Source: Inquilinus sp052078665 (GTDB taxonomy: Bacteria; Pseudomonadota; Alphaproteobacteria; DSM-16000; Inquilinaceae). From it: 64,000 nucleotides of DNA. Numbering within the stretch: the first letter of the stretch is position 1; each line of letters begins with the position of its first letter. The stretch is taken from the NCBI RefSeq assembly GCF_052078665.1, contig NZ_JBQJIK010000002.1, positions 62,001-126,000 of the forward strand, written 5' to 3'. This document shows positions 17,440 through 26,652 of this stretch, piece by piece. The notes under the pieces were generated by a model, which saw only the letters and a list, made by a program, of their open reading frames with translations, did not search any database and was not told where the DNA came from. The position numbers and the translations under genes were made by a program.

Positions 17440-18715
17440 CGACCGCACCGCCGCTTTGCGCACCCGCCGCGACCGGCTGCTGGGGCCGGCCTACCGCCTG
17501 TTCTACGACGAGCCGCTGCATGTCGTGCGCGGCGAGGGCGTCTGGCTCACCGACGCCGAGGGCGGGCGCTATCTCGACGCCTACAACAACGTCGCCTCGG
17601 TCGGGCATTGCCATCCGCATGTCGTCGCCGCCCTGGCGCGGCAGGCGGCGGTGCTGAACACCCACACCCGCTACCTCTCGGAGGGTGTGCTCGACTATGC
17701 CGAACGGCTCTTGGCGACCTTCCCGCCGGAGATCGGCCATGTGATGTTCACCTGCACCGGCAGCGAGGCCAACGACCTGGCCCTGCGGGTGGCGCGCACC
17801 GTCACCGGCGGCACCGGCGTGATCGTCACCGACTGGGCCTATCACGGCGTCACCGTGGCGCTGGCGGAGATGTCGCCCTCGCTCGGCAGCGCGGTCCGGA
17901 TCGGCGACCATGTCCGCCTGGTCGCGCCGCCCGAAGCCTATCGCGAGCCGGCCGATGTCGGCCAGGCCTTCGCCGCCCGGGTGACCGCCGCGATCGAGGA
18001 TATGCGCCAGCACGGGATCGTACCGGCGGCGCTGCTGGTCGACACCATCTTCTCCAGCGACGGCGTCTTCGCCGATCCCGCCGGCTTCCTGGCCCCGGCG
18101 GCGGCGGCGATGCGGGCGGCGGGCGGGCTGGTCATCGCCGACGAGGTGCAGCCCGGCTTCGGCCGCACCGGCGACGGCATGTGGGGCTTCGCCCGGCACG
18201 GCTTCGTCCCGGACATGGTCACCATGGGCAAGCCGATGGGCGACGGCCACCCGATCGCGGGCATGGCGGCGCGGCCGGAGGTGCTGGCCGAGTTCGGCCG
18301 CCGGACCCGCTACTTCAACACCTTCGGCGGCAACCCGGTCTCGGCCGCGGTCGGCATGGCGGTGCTGGACGTGATCGAAAGCGAGGGTCTGGTCGCCAAT
18401 GCGCGCGACACCGGTGCGGTCCTGCGTCAGGCGTTGCAGGATCTGGCGGCCCGCCACCCCGCCATCGGCGATGTTCGAGGCGCGGGGCTGTTCCTGGGGG
18501 TCGAGCTGGTGCGCGACCGGGCGACGCGCGAACCGGACGGCGCCCTGGCCGCCCGCGTGGTCAACGGGCTGCGCCGCCGGCGGGTGCTGGTCAGCAGCTG
18601 CGGCCGGCACGGCAACGTGCTGAAGCTGCGCCCGCCGCTGGTCTTCGGCCGCGAGCATGCCGAGATCCTGGTCGACGCCCTCGACCGCACCCTCGCCGAC
18701 CCGTACGGGCCGTAG
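17432..18715 (+). CDS. Class III PLP enzyme, AGXT2L-type phospho-lyase/aminotransferase
   Basis: A 427-residue fold-type I PLP enzyme. The Schiff-base lysine is K267 (MVTMGKPMGDGHP), D237 (IADEVQPGFGR) binds the pyridine nitrogen and GSEAND lies near residue 110. Stretches such as NNVASVGHCHPHVV and YFNTFGGNPVSAAVGMAVLD resemble the animal AGXT2L1/AGXT2L2 phospho-lyases (phosphoethanolamine and 5-phosphohydroxylysine) more than ordinary omega-transaminases. It is encoded with an APH-type kinase and an acetylpolyamine-type deacetylase. An activation-elimination route is therefore more likely than plain transamination, but transamination cannot be excluded. Confidence 0.86.
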   Translation: MPDDRTAALRTRRDRLLGPAYRLFYDEPLHVVRGEGVWLTDAEGGRYLDAYNNVASVGHCHPHVVAALARQAAVLNTHTRYLSEGVLDYAERLLATFPPEIGHVMFTCTGSEANDLALRVARTVTGGTGVIVTDWAYHGVTVALAEMSPSLGSAVRIGDHVRLVAPPEAYREPADVGQAFAARVTAAIEDMRQHGIVPAALLVDTIFSSDGVFADPAGFLAPAAAAMRAAGGLVIADEVQPGFGRTGDGMWGFARHGFVPDMVTMGKPMGDGHPIAGMAARPEVLAEFGRRTRYFNTFGGNPVSAAVGMAVLDVIESEGLVANARDTGAVLRQALQDLAARHPAIGDVRGAGLFLGVELVRDRATREPDGALAARVVNGLRRRRVLVSSCGRHGNVLKLRPPLVFGREHAEILVDALDRTLADPYGP

Positions 18716-18724
18716 CGCCCCCGA

Positions 18725-20239
18725 TCAGAAATTCTTCCAGTCGCCGCCGGCCTCGAAGGCCGCGGCCGCCTGGTAGATCGTGGCCTCGGCATAGTCCTTG
18801 CCGACCAGCATCAGCCCGATCGGCAGGCCGCCGCCGAGGCCGCAGGGCAGGGACATCGCCGGATGGCCGGTGACGTCGAACTGCGAGGTGTTGCCGATCA
18901 TCTCGAAGGCCCGGGTGACGATCTCGGTGATCGAGGCGCCCGGTTCCGGCAGCGGCGTTGCCTTGATCGGCAGGGTCGGCATCAGCAGCAGGTCGTAGCC
19001 GGCGAAGACCGCGTCGTAGGCCGCCTTGATCCGGCGGGCCTGGTTCTGCGCCTTGGCATAGTAGCGGCCGCGGTAGTGGCTGATGAAGTACTGGGCGGTG
19101 AGCATCGAAATTTTGAGGCTCTCGGACAGATCGTCGGCCCGCTCCCGCCACGCCGCATGCGCGTCGATCAGGCCGACATTGTAGAGGCCCTTCCAGTTCA
19201 TCCCCATGCCGTTGCCCAGCATCATCTGCCATTGCAGGCCTTCCAGCGCGATCGGCGTCCAGACCGAGGCGGCGACCAGATGCTCGGGGATCGAGACCTC
19301 GGCGATCTCGGCGCCGAGCGACCGGAACCGCTCGGCCCCCGCCAGCACCTTCTCCTTCACATCCGCTTCCAGATTGGCGCCGGCGAAACCCTCGGTGACG
19401 ACGGCGATCTTCATCCCCTTCACCCCGCGGTCGAGCTCGCCGGTGTAGGAGGTGACCTTGGGCGCGTATTGCCGCGGGTCCAGCCCGTCGGGGCCGGCCA
19501 GCACCTCCAGCAGCAGGGCGTTGTCCGCCACCGTCGCGGTCATCGGGCCGGTGTGGTCGATCGTCGATTCGATCGGCATGACGCCGGTGTAGGGCACCAG
19601 GCCGTGGGTCGGCTTCATGCCGTAGATGCCGCAGAAGGCGGCGGGCATGCGGATCGACCCGCCCTGGTCGCCGCCGATCGCCATGTCGACCTCGCCGGCC
19701 GCGACCAGCGCGCCGCTGCCGGAGGAGGAGCCGCCGGCGGAATAGCCGCGCTTGCGCGGGTTGTGCACCGGGGCGGGCTCGGAGGTGTGGCTGCCGCCGG
19801 ACAGGCAGAAATACTCGCACACCGCCTTGCCCAGGATGGTGGCGCCGGCGTCGAGCATGCGGGTGACGATGGTGGCGTCGATGTTCGGGACATAGCCCTC
19901 GAGGGTCGAGGCGCCGTTCATCATCGGCACGCCGGCGAGGCAGACATTGTCCTTCAGCGCGACCGTCTTGCCGGCCAGCTTGCCGCCCGCCGCACCCTTC
20001 ACCTCGCTCTTCCAGTACCAGGCGTTGAGCGGGTTCTCGGCCGGGCCGGGCCGATAGCCGGGCGTGCGCGGATATTTCACCGCCGGCACCTCGTCCGGCA
20101 GCGCGTCGACGACGTCATAGGCGGCGAAGCTGCCGGCCATCAGCGACAGGTATTCCGTCGCCTGGTCGGTGGTCAGGTGCATGCCGAGGCCGGCCGCGAT
20201 GTCGACCAGCTGCGGAACGGACGGACGGGTGACGGCCAT
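18725..20239 (-). CDS. Amidase (amidase signature family)
   Basis: A 504-residue amidase of the Ser-cisSer-Lys type. The catalytic lysine is K96 (TVALKDNV), the cis-serine region GGSSSGSGALVA is near residue 170 and the nucleophile is S195 (IGGDQGGSIRMPA). The long N-terminal helical region and motifs such as GVPMMNGAS are typical of the nitrile-pathway and aliphatic/aromatic amidases, which release ammonia from carboxamides. GGGGAGA-like ribosome site before the ATG. It follows the amide/urea-type transporter genes by 51 bp on the same strand, so it probably acts on the imported amide. It is convergent with the PLP enzyme at a 9-bp distance. Confidence 0.9.
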   Translation of the reverse strand: MAVTRPSVPQLVDIAAGLGMHLTTDQATEYLSLMAGSFAAYDVVDALPDEVPAVKYPRTPGYRPGPAENPLNAWYWKSEVKGAAGGKLAGKTVALKDNVCLAGVPMMNGASTLEGYVPNIDATIVTRMLDAGATILGKAVCEYFCLSGGSHTSEPAPVHNPRKRGYSAGGSSSGSGALVAAGEVDMAIGGDQGGSIRMPAAFCGIYGMKPTHGLVPYTGVMPIESTIDHTGPMTATVADNALLLEVLAGPDGLDPRQYAPKVTSYTGELDRGVKGMKIAVVTEGFAGANLEADVKEKVLAGAERFRSLGAEIAEVSIPEHLVAASVWTPIALEGLQWQMMLGNGMGMNWKGLYNVGLIDAHAAWRERADDLSESLKISMLTAQYFISHYRGRYYAKAQNQARRIKAAYDAVFAGYDLLLMPTLPIKATPLPEPGASITEIVTRAFEMIGNTSQFDVTGHPAMSLPCGLGGGLPIGLMLVGKDYAEATIYQAAAAFEAGGDWKNF

Positions 20240-20290
20240 GCTGTTCTCCCCTATCGGGCGTGGACGAAACGGTGGTGCCGGCGAGGGCGG

Positions 20291-20992
20291 CTAGGCCATG
20301 CCGACGAACTCGGCGACCAACTCGGGGTCGCGGAACTGCTCCGGCGCCAGGCTGCCGGTGATCCGGCCCTTCTGGATGGTCAGGATGCGCTGCGACAGCG
20401 CGGCGATGAAGTCGAGATTCTGCTCGACCAGGATCAGGGTCAGGCCGCGGCGGGCGCGCAGCCCGTCCAGCGTCTCCACGATCTCCTCGATGATCGAGGG
20501 CTGGATGCCCTCGGTCGGTTCGTCGAGCAGCAGCAGCTTCGGCCGCATGCACAGGCAGCGCGCCAGGGCCAGCAGCTGCTGCTCGCCGCCGGACAGGGCG
20601 CCGCCGCGCCGGTCGAGCAGGCGCTGCAGCCGCGGGAACTCGGTCAGCACCTCCTCGATCACGCTGCGGTCCTCGCGGGCGGCGGCCATGCCCATGCGCA
20701 GGTTCTCCATGACCGACAGGTTCGGGAAGATCTCGCGCCCCTGCGGCACGAAGCCGATTCCGGCCTGGGCGCGCGCGGCCGTCGGCGCCTTGGTGATCTC
20801 ACGGCCCTCGAAGCTGACCGTCCCGGCCGTGGCCGGCAGGTAGCCCATCAGGGTGCGCATCAGCGTGGTCTTGCCCATGCCGTTGTGGCCGAGGATGCCG
20901 ACCGACTCCCCGGCCTCGACCGCGAAGCTGACCCCCGCCAGGATCGGGATGCGGCCGTAGCCGCCATGCAGGCCCTGGACCCTCAGCATCAC
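20291..20992 (-). CDS. ABC transporter ATPase, UrtE/LivF type
   Basis: A 233-residue ATPase. Walker A is GHNGMGKTTLMRTLMG, the signature LSGGEQQLLALARCL, Walker B LLLLDEPTEGIQPS, and the LivF-type QGREIFPNLSVMENL is present. It is one of two ATPases of a hydrophobic-amino-acid/urea-family importer and overlaps the UrtD-type gene by four bases. The GIQPSII stretch is closer to UrtE than to LivF as I recall these families. Confidence 0.9.
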   Translation of the reverse strand: MMLRVQGLHGGYGRIPILAGVSFAVEAGESVGILGHNGMGKTTLMRTLMGYLPATAGTVSFEGREITKAPTAARAQAGIGFVPQGREIFPNLSVMENLRMGMAAAREDRSVIEEVLTEFPRLQRLLDRRGGALSGGEQQLLALARCLCMRPKLLLLDEPTEGIQPSIIEEIVETLDGLRARRGLTLILVEQNLDFIAALSQRILTIQKGRITGSLAPEQFRDPELVAEFVGMA

Positions 20993-21717
20993 GCCGCGAC
21001 CTTCTTGCCGAGATAGACGTCGCGCACCCGGCCGTCGCGCAGCACCACGTCGACCGTGTCCTCCATCAGCACCCTTCCCTGGTGGAACACAGTGACCGTG
21101 CGCGCGATCATGCGGATGAACTGCATGTCGTGCTCGACCACCACCAGCGCGCGGGACTGGTTGATCTCGCGGATCAGCTCGGCGGTGCGTAGCACCTCGT
21201 CATGGGTCATGCCGGCCGCCGGCTCGTCGAGCAGGATCAGCTCCGGATCGGCCGCGATCACGGTGCCGATCTCGACCCATTGGCGCTGGCCGTGCGACAG
21301 CTGGCCGACCAGGGTCCCGGCCTGCTCGGTCAGGCGGATCTTCTCCAGCACCTCGTCCACCACTGCCGCCGTGCGCAGCGGCGTGTGGGTGCGCCGGGCG
21401 CCGAGCCAGACGTTCTCGCGCACCGACAGCCCGTTGAACACGTTCGGCACCTGGGTCTTGATGCCGACCCCCAGCCGGGCGATCTCGTGCGGGCTGGCGC
21501 CGGCGACCGGCCGGCCGCGGAAGCGGATGGCGCCGGCGCTGGGGGCGAGTTGACCGGTCAGCATCTTGAAGAAGGTGCTCTTGCCCGCGCCGTTCGGCCC
21601 GATCAGGCAGCGCAGCTCGGCCTCGCGCAAAGTGAAGTCGACCTCGCTGACCGCGGTGACCCCACCGAAGCGCATGGTCAGGGCCTTGGTCTCGATCAGG
21701 GGGACCGGCGTCGCCAT
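20989..21717 (-). CDS. ABC transporter ATPase, UrtD/LivG type
   Basis: A 242-residue ATPase. Walker A is GPNGAGKSTFFKMLTG, the signature LSHGQRQWVEIG and Walker B LILLDEPAAGMTHDE. The substitution of LSHGQ for LSGGQ and the GMTHDE motif are characteristic of the urea/amide branch (UrtD). ATG 21717 overlaps the permease stop (ATGA). Confidence 0.9.
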   Translation of the reverse strand: MATPVPLIETKALTMRFGGVTAVSEVDFTLREAELRCLIGPNGAGKSTFFKMLTGQLAPSAGAIRFRGRPVAGASPHEIARLGVGIKTQVPNVFNGLSVRENVWLGARRTHTPLRTAAVVDEVLEKIRLTEQAGTLVGQLSHGQRQWVEIGTVIAADPELILLDEPAAGMTHDEVLRTAELIREINQSRALVVVEHDMQFIRMIARTVTVFHQGRVLMEDTVDVVLRDGRVRDVYLGKKVAA

Positions 21718-22766
21718 CACTCGGCCTCCTTCAGCGCGCCGAGCCTGTCGGCGGTCCGGCCGGCGCGCCGGCGGACCAGGCCGACCATCCGGCCGCAGAG
21801 ATCCTGCACCGTCGGCACCAGCCCCTTGCGCAGCAGCAGCACGAAAGCGATCAGGATGACGCCGAGCACCAGGTTGGCGTTGAACGACTGCTGCGTGCCG
21901 ATCTGCGCCACCAGGTACTGGATCAGGACGCAGCCGATCACCGGCCCGATCAGGGTGCCCAGGCCGCCGACCGTGACCCAGATGATGATCTCGGCCGACA
22001 AGGCGAGGCTGAAGATCGTCGGGCTGACGAAGGCGCCCCAATTGGCGTAGAGGCAGCCGGCCAGCCCGGCGACGCCGCCGCCCACCACGAACACCGCGAG
22101 CTTGGTCAGCCGCGGGTCGTAGCCCAGCAGGGCGGCCCGGGTCTCGTTCTCGCGGATCGCCACTGCCACCCGGCCGAACCGGCTGGCCAGGAGGAGGCGC
22201 AGCAGGACATAGACCAGGATCAGGGCGCCGCCGGTGACGAACCACAGCTCCTCCGGGTCGAGGATGTAGTCCGGGTTGCCCGGGGCGTTCAGGCCGGGGA
22301 TCGACGGCATGCCGTTGAAGCCGCCCAGCGCCGCCGTGCCGATACGGTACTCGTCGCCGGCGGTGGAGTTCACCAGGTTGAACAGGATCAGCGTCACCGT
22401 CAGCGTGATCACGCCGAGATAGACGTCGCTGATCCGGCCGTAGAACATGAAGTAGCCGAGCACCAGGGCGAACCCAGCCGGCACCAGCACCGCCAGCACC
22501 ACGGCGCCGGTGCTGTCGCCGAAATTGATCGCGGCGACGGCATAGGCGTAGGCGCCGAGGCCGAAGAAGGCGGTCTGGCCGAAGGACAGGATCCCGCCGA
22601 AGCCCCAGATGAAGCCCAGGCTGAGGGCCAGGATGCCCATCGCCGCGAACAGCGTGTACTGCATCAGGTCGAAGAGATCGACCTGCTGCGGCATCACCAC
22701 GACGGCGGCGATCGCCACGGCCAGCGCCGCCGCCTGCGCCAGTTTCGCGAGAGGGTGCCCGGTCAT
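21717..22766 (-). CDS. ABC transporter permease, UrtC/LivM type
   Basis: A 349-residue inner-membrane protein of the branched-chain/urea permease family. It has about nine or ten hydrophobic segments; GFGGILSFGQTAFFGLGAYAY is the family signature, and AIRENETRAALLGYD is the ATPase-contact loop. It pairs with the UrtB-type permease, whose gene overlaps by four bases. The true start is the ATG at 22766; the longer frame reads into the preceding gene. Confidence 0.92.
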   Translation of the reverse strand: MTGHPLAKLAQAAALAVAIAAVVVMPQQVDLFDLMQYTLFAAMGILALSLGFIWGFGGILSFGQTAFFGLGAYAYAVAAINFGDSTGAVVLAVLVPAGFALVLGYFMFYGRISDVYLGVITLTVTLILFNLVNSTAGDEYRIGTAALGGFNGMPSIPGLNAPGNPDYILDPEELWFVTGGALILVYVLLRLLLASRFGRVAVAIRENETRAALLGYDPRLTKLAVFVVGGGVAGLAGCLYANWGAFVSPTIFSLALSAEIIIWVTVGGLGTLIGPVIGCVLIQYLVAQIGTQQSFNANLVLGVILIAFVLLLRKGLVPTVQDLCGRMVGLVRRRAGRTADRLGALKEAE

Positions 22767-23629
22767 AGGCTGCGCCCGAAGAAGCGGCCGGAGATGCCCT
22801 GGGGCAGCACCCGGATCAGGATGATCGCCGAGACGAACAGCGTTACCTCGCCGAACACCGGCGTGGTCAGATAGGCCGCCATCTGGTTGATGAAGCCGAA
22901 CAGCCCGGCGGCCGAGGCGGTGCCGGCCAGGATCGCCGAGCCGCCGCCGACCACGGTGATGAAGGCCTTGGCGACATAGGCTGCCCCCATCGTCGGCACC
23001 ACGCCGGAGACCGGCGCCAGCAGGCCGCCGGCCAGGCCGGTGATGGCGGCGCCGACGGCGAAGGTGGCCATGTAGACCCGGTTCGGGCTGACGCCGAGGG
23101 CGGCCGCCATGTTCGGGTTCTGCATCGTCGCCCGCGCGATCAGCCCGAGGCGGGTGTAGCGCAGCACCGCCCACACCGCTGCCAGCAGCAGCACCGCCAT
23201 CGCCACCAGGAACAGGGTGTACAGGCTGGACCGGTAGGCGCCGATCGAGAAGCCGCCGAGCGGCGTCGGCACGCCCTGGATGGTGTTGCCGTAGATCGTC
23301 GTCACCAGCCCGACGATGAACAGGCTGAGGCCCCAGGTGGCGAGCATGGTGTCGACCAGCCGGCCGTAGAGGAAGCGGATCAAACAGCGCTCGACCACCA
23401 GGCTGACCGCGCCGACGAATAGCGGCGCCACCACCAGCATCGCCACCCAGATGTTCACCCCGGCATTGGTCGAGACCACGGTGGCGTAGGCGCCGAGCAT
23501 CAGGAACTCGCCATGGGCGAGATTGATGATGCGCATCATGCCGAAGATGACGGCCAGGCCGGTGCACAGCAGGATCAGGGACGCGACGCCGTTCAGGACG
23601 TCGAGCGCGAGTATGGCGGCGAGATCCAT
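22763..23629 (-). CDS. ABC transporter permease, UrtB/LivH type
   Basis: A 288-residue inner-membrane permease. It shows the LivH/UrtB motif MMRIINLAHGEFLMLGAY near residue 31 and the ATPase-contact loop LIARATMQNPNMAAALGV. It forms a heterodimeric channel with the UrtC-type protein. It lies 14 bp downstream of the binding-protein gene in the same operon. Confidence 0.92.
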   Translation of the reverse strand: MDLAAILALDVLNGVASLILLCTGLAVIFGMMRIINLAHGEFLMLGAYATVVSTNAGVNIWVAMLVVAPLFVGAVSLVVERCLIRFLYGRLVDTMLATWGLSLFIVGLVTTIYGNTIQGVPTPLGGFSIGAYRSSLYTLFLVAMAVLLLAAVWAVLRYTRLGLIARATMQNPNMAAALGVSPNRVYMATFAVGAAITGLAGGLLAPVSGVVPTMGAAYVAKAFITVVGGGSAILAGTASAAGLFGFINQMAAYLTTPVFGEVTLFVSAIILIRVLPQGISGRFFGRSL

Positions 23630-23643
23630 CGGCCCGGCCCCGC

Positions 23644-24885
23644 TCAGACCTTGATCACGTATTGCTGGTTGTCGGTCGGCTTGTCGATCAGGTTGCAGAC
23701 CGCCGCGGTGTCGGAGGGCGGCTGCTGCTCATAGGTCGCGACCACCGAGAAGTGCCGGTCCTTGACGCTGCCGAGATAGGCGTTGCGCGTGGCGTGATGG
23801 GTGGCGTGGTCGAGCACGACCTTGCCGGTCGGGCCGTCGAAGCTGATGCCGCTCTCCAGCGCCTCGATCACCTTCATGCGGTCGAGCGAGCCGGCCTTCT
23901 TCACCCCTTCGAGCCACAGGTAGAAGCCCTCATAGGTCGCGGCGGCGATCTCGGAGATGTAGGGGATGTCGGTGCCGAACTTGTCCTTCAGCTTCTTGAC
24001 GTAGGTCGTGCTCGCCGTGGTCGTCAGCTCCTCGAAATAGCCGTAGGCGGCGAGGACGCCGTCGCTCTCCTGCGCGTCGAGCGTGGTCTGCTCGTTGACC
24101 AGGCCGAAGGTGGTCGAGGCGATCGGGATCTCCTGCTTCATCCCGGCCGAGGCCCATTGCCGGTAGAAGGCGGTGTGGTTGCCGCCGACCAGGGCCGACA
24201 GGATGATGTCCGGCTTGGCCGCCTGGATCTTGCTGATCGTCGGGCCGAAATTGGTCACGTCCAGCGGGAAGAAGTCGGTTGACAGGACCTCGCCGCCATT
24301 GTCCTGGACGTATTTGGTCATCCACTTGGCGGTGATCTGGCCGTAATTGTAGTCGGCGGCGATGATGTAGGCCTTCTTGCCCCAGTTCTTCATCGCCGAG
24401 GGGACCAGCTTCTCCACCGTCTGGGCCGGGGTGGTGCCGGTGCAGAAGATGTTGCGGTCGCAGACGCCGCCCTCATACAGCGTGTTGTAGAAGTACAGCA
24501 CCTTGAACCGGTCGAAGATCGGCCGGATCGCCTCGCGCGAGGCCGAGGTGATGCCGCCATGCACGATCGCGACCTTGTCCTTGAGCGCGAGCTGCTGGGC
24601 GTACTGGCTGTACATCTGGATCGTCGACTGGGTGTCGTAATGCACCAGCTTCAGCGGCCGGCCCAGCAGGCCGCCGGCGGCGTTCGCCTCTTCGATCGCG
24701 AGCTGCAGGCTGGCGACCATCGGCACGCCGGTGGCCGCGATCGGGCCGGACTGGTCGTGCAGGCTGCCGACCAGGATCGGGTCGTCGGCGCCGAGGGCGC
24801 CGCTGCGCAGGATCGCCGGGCTGGCCAGCAGCCCGGCCGCCGACAGGGCCGTGGTCTTCAGAACGTCGCGCCGCGAGATCCGCAT
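23644..24885 (-). CDS. Periplasmic binding protein, UrtA/FmdD type (urea or short-chain amide)
   Basis: A 413-residue type I periplasmic binding protein. It begins with a twin-arginine leader (ISRRDVLKTTALSAAGLL). The mature part starts IPVGSL-like, with VGSLHDQSGPIAATG, and contains LYFYNTLYEGGVCDRN and TPAQTVEKLVPS, typical of the urea/amide (UrtA, FmdD, AmiC) branch rather than of leucine-binding proteins. It is the first gene of an operon running through two permeases, two ATPases and an amidase. A sigma-70-like promoter can be seen upstream (24924-24953). Confidence 0.9.
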   Translation of the reverse strand: MRISRRDVLKTTALSAAGLLASPAILRSGALGADDPILVGSLHDQSGPIAATGVPMVASLQLAIEEANAAGGLLGRPLKLVHYDTQSTIQMYSQYAQQLALKDKVAIVHGGITSASREAIRPIFDRFKVLYFYNTLYEGGVCDRNIFCTGTTPAQTVEKLVPSAMKNWGKKAYIIAADYNYGQITAKWMTKYVQDNGGEVLSTDFFPLDVTNFGPTISKIQAAKPDIILSALVGGNHTAFYRQWASAGMKQEIPIASTTFGLVNEQTTLDAQESDGVLAAYGYFEELTTTASTTYVKKLKDKFGTDIPYISEIAAATYEGFYLWLEGVKKAGSLDRMKVIEALESGISFDGPTGKVVLDHATHHATRNAYLGSVKDRHFSVVATYEQQPPSDTAAVCNLIDKPTDNQQYVIKV

Positions 24886-24923
24886 GTGCCGCCTCTCCTG
24901 TCGCTCGTATTTTGATTTGGAGA

Positions 24924-24953
24924 TATATGAAACGGCAATTAATGATATGGCAA
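24924..24953 (-). promoter_or_regulatory. Probable sigma-70 promoter of the amide-importer operon
   Basis: On the minus strand a TTGCCA -35 box (24953-24948) and a CATATA -10 box (24929-24924) are separated by 18 bp in a short AT-rich stretch. This is the only AT-rich DNA for several kilobases. It lies about 40 bp before the binding-protein start codon. Confidence 0.5.
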
Positions 24954-24982
24954 TAGTTTTATCGATCGGCGCCCGGGCCGGC

Positions 24983-25930
24983 TCAGAAGCTGGCGATGAC
25001 GCGGAAGTCGAGGCCGTCGGCCTCGGCCAGGTGCACGGCCCGGCGCGGCGCGGGCCGGGGCTTTCCCGCCAAAGCGTGCAGCGCGTCGTAGCAGGATTGG
25101 CAGAAGGCGTTCGGGGTCGGCGCCTGGACCCCGAAGCTGCCGTGGTAGCGCTCGAGGAAGCTGTCGTTGCCGGCCGAGCGCAGCGTCGCCAGATAGGTCG
25201 CGGTGATGTGGAGGCCGGCCGAGGCCTCGGCGCCGATGCCGTACAGCACGGTCTCGTCGGTCGCCAGCGCGAAGCGGAGATGGCGGCGGTCGAGCCCGGC
25301 CTCGGCGAATTCGCGGTTGAAGGCGATCGCCTCCTGCCCCAGCAGCAGCAGGATCACGACATCTGCCCGGGCCCGCCGGATCGCCGCGAAGATCGGGTCA
25401 TAGTCCCGCATGCCGTAAGGCAGGAAGCTCTGCCCGACCAGCGTGCCGCCGCCGTCGCGGATCAGCGCCCGGGCGACGGCGCCCGACACCTGCGGCCAGA
25501 CATAGTCGTTGCCGACGATGAAGAAGCGCCGGGCGTCGCGCCGCTCCGACAGCCAGTGCAGGCCGGGCCGCAGCAGCTCGGCCGCGGTGACGCCGGTCGC
25601 CGTCACGCCGGCCTCGATCCGGCCGCCCTCGTATTGCGGGGTGTAGAGATAGGGGCGGCGGCCGCGCACCGCCGCGGTCACCGCCTCGCGCATGTCGCTC
25701 GGATGCATGCCGACCAGCAGGTCGACCTCGTCCAGCACGATCAGGTCGTCGGCCGCCTCCGCCGCCTCCGCCACGGTGCCGCCGGCATCGCCGAGCACCA
25801 GGTCGACCGGACGGCCGCGGATGCCGCCCTGGGCATTGATCTCCGCGACCGCCAACAGGGCGCTGGCTTCGGTCGAAGGGGACCACAGGCCGGCCGGCCC
25901 GTCCCGCGGCAGCAGCAACCCGATTTTCAC
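24983..25930 (-). CDS. AmiC-like amide-binding protein without signal peptide
   Basis: A 315-residue type I periplasmic-binding-protein fold of the AmiC/FmdD branch: KIGLLLPRDGPAGLWSPSTEASALLAVAEIN, IVGNDYVWPQVSGA and TPNAFCQSCYDALH. There is no leader peptide, so it should stay in the cytoplasm like Pseudomonas AmiC, which senses amides and restrains an antiterminator. GTG start with an AAGGACG site. It lies directly upstream of, and on the same strand as, the amide importer/amidase operon. No AmiR-like ANTAR protein is encoded in the window, so its output partner is unknown. Confidence 0.8.
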   Translation of the reverse strand: MKIGLLLPRDGPAGLWSPSTEASALLAVAEINAQGGIRGRPVDLVLGDAGGTVAEAAEAADDLIVLDEVDLLVGMHPSDMREAVTAAVRGRRPYLYTPQYEGGRIEAGVTATGVTAAELLRPGLHWLSERRDARRFFIVGNDYVWPQVSGAVARALIRDGGGTLVGQSFLPYGMRDYDPIFAAIRRARADVVILLLLGQEAIAFNREFAEAGLDRRHLRFALATDETVLYGIGAEASAGLHITATYLATLRSAGNDSFLERYHGSFGVQAPTPNAFCQSCYDALHALAGKPRPAPRRAVHLAEADGLDFRVIASF

Positions 25931-26198
25931 GCCACGTCCTTCCGAGGCTGGGGGCGCCGACGGAGCGCTCTTGGCCCGTCGAGCGCGGATCCGAGTCTAT
26001 CGGCGAGACGATGCAATGACCATGCCATCCCGGTGTCGTGCCGCGGGCGAGATCCGGCCGCCGCCGGCGTGCCGCAAAAATCGGCGGTGTGGTCGGGCGT
26101 GCTTACGTTCTGGGCAGCATCCGCAACCGGCGGCACGGCCTCCCGCGCCGACCTTGAAAGCCGGACTCTGGCCGGCTATTTACCGTCAAAGTCATCTA

Positions 26199-26648
26199 AT
26201 GAAATTTCGATGGTTGGGGAACGCCGTGACGCCGGAACGCCTGGAAGACCAGCTGGCTTACCTCATCGCCGGCGTGAACCGTCAATTCGAGGAAGAGCTC
26301 AGGGAGAAGCTGCGTCCCCAGGGGGTGCCGATCGAGCAGTCCCGGGTCCTCGGCCTGCTCGCCGACGGCCAGGGCCGGCCGATGACCGAGCTGGCGGAGC
26401 AGGTCTTCGTCGAGGCGCCGACCCTGACCAAGATCATCGACCGCATGGTGGCACAGTCGCTGGTGGTCCGCGCGCCCGACCCGAACGACCGGCGCCGTGT
26501 CCTGATCTACGCGACCAGGCGCGGCCAGGCGCTGTGGCAGAAGATCGGCGGCTACGCGACCGAGCAGCAGAAGCGCGTCCTCGACCGCCTCTCTCCCGGC
26601 GACCTCGCCCGGCTGACCGAGATCCTGCGCGGCCTGATCGCGGAGTAG
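26199..26648 (+). CDS. MarR-family transcriptional regulator
   Basis: A 149-residue winged-helix regulator. QSRVLGLLADGQGRPMTELAEQVFVEAPTLTKIIDRM forms the DNA-binding helices and RAPDPNDRRRVLIYATRRG the wing. The ATG at 26199 lies in locally AT-rich DNA; a GTG at 26226 is a possible alternative. It is convergent with the ABM monooxygenase gene (4 bp apart) and divergent from the AmiC-like gene across 268 bp in which I see no other gene. Target unknown; the monooxygenase/alcohol dehydrogenase pair next door is a candidate. Confidence 0.87.
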   Translation: MKFRWLGNAVTPERLEDQLAYLIAGVNRQFEEELREKLRPQGVPIEQSRVLGLLADGQGRPMTELAEQVFVEAPTLTKIIDRMVAQSLVVRAPDPNDRRRVLIYATRRGQALWQKIGGYATEQQKRVLDRLSPGDLARLTEILRGLIAE

Positions 26649-26652
26649 GGGA

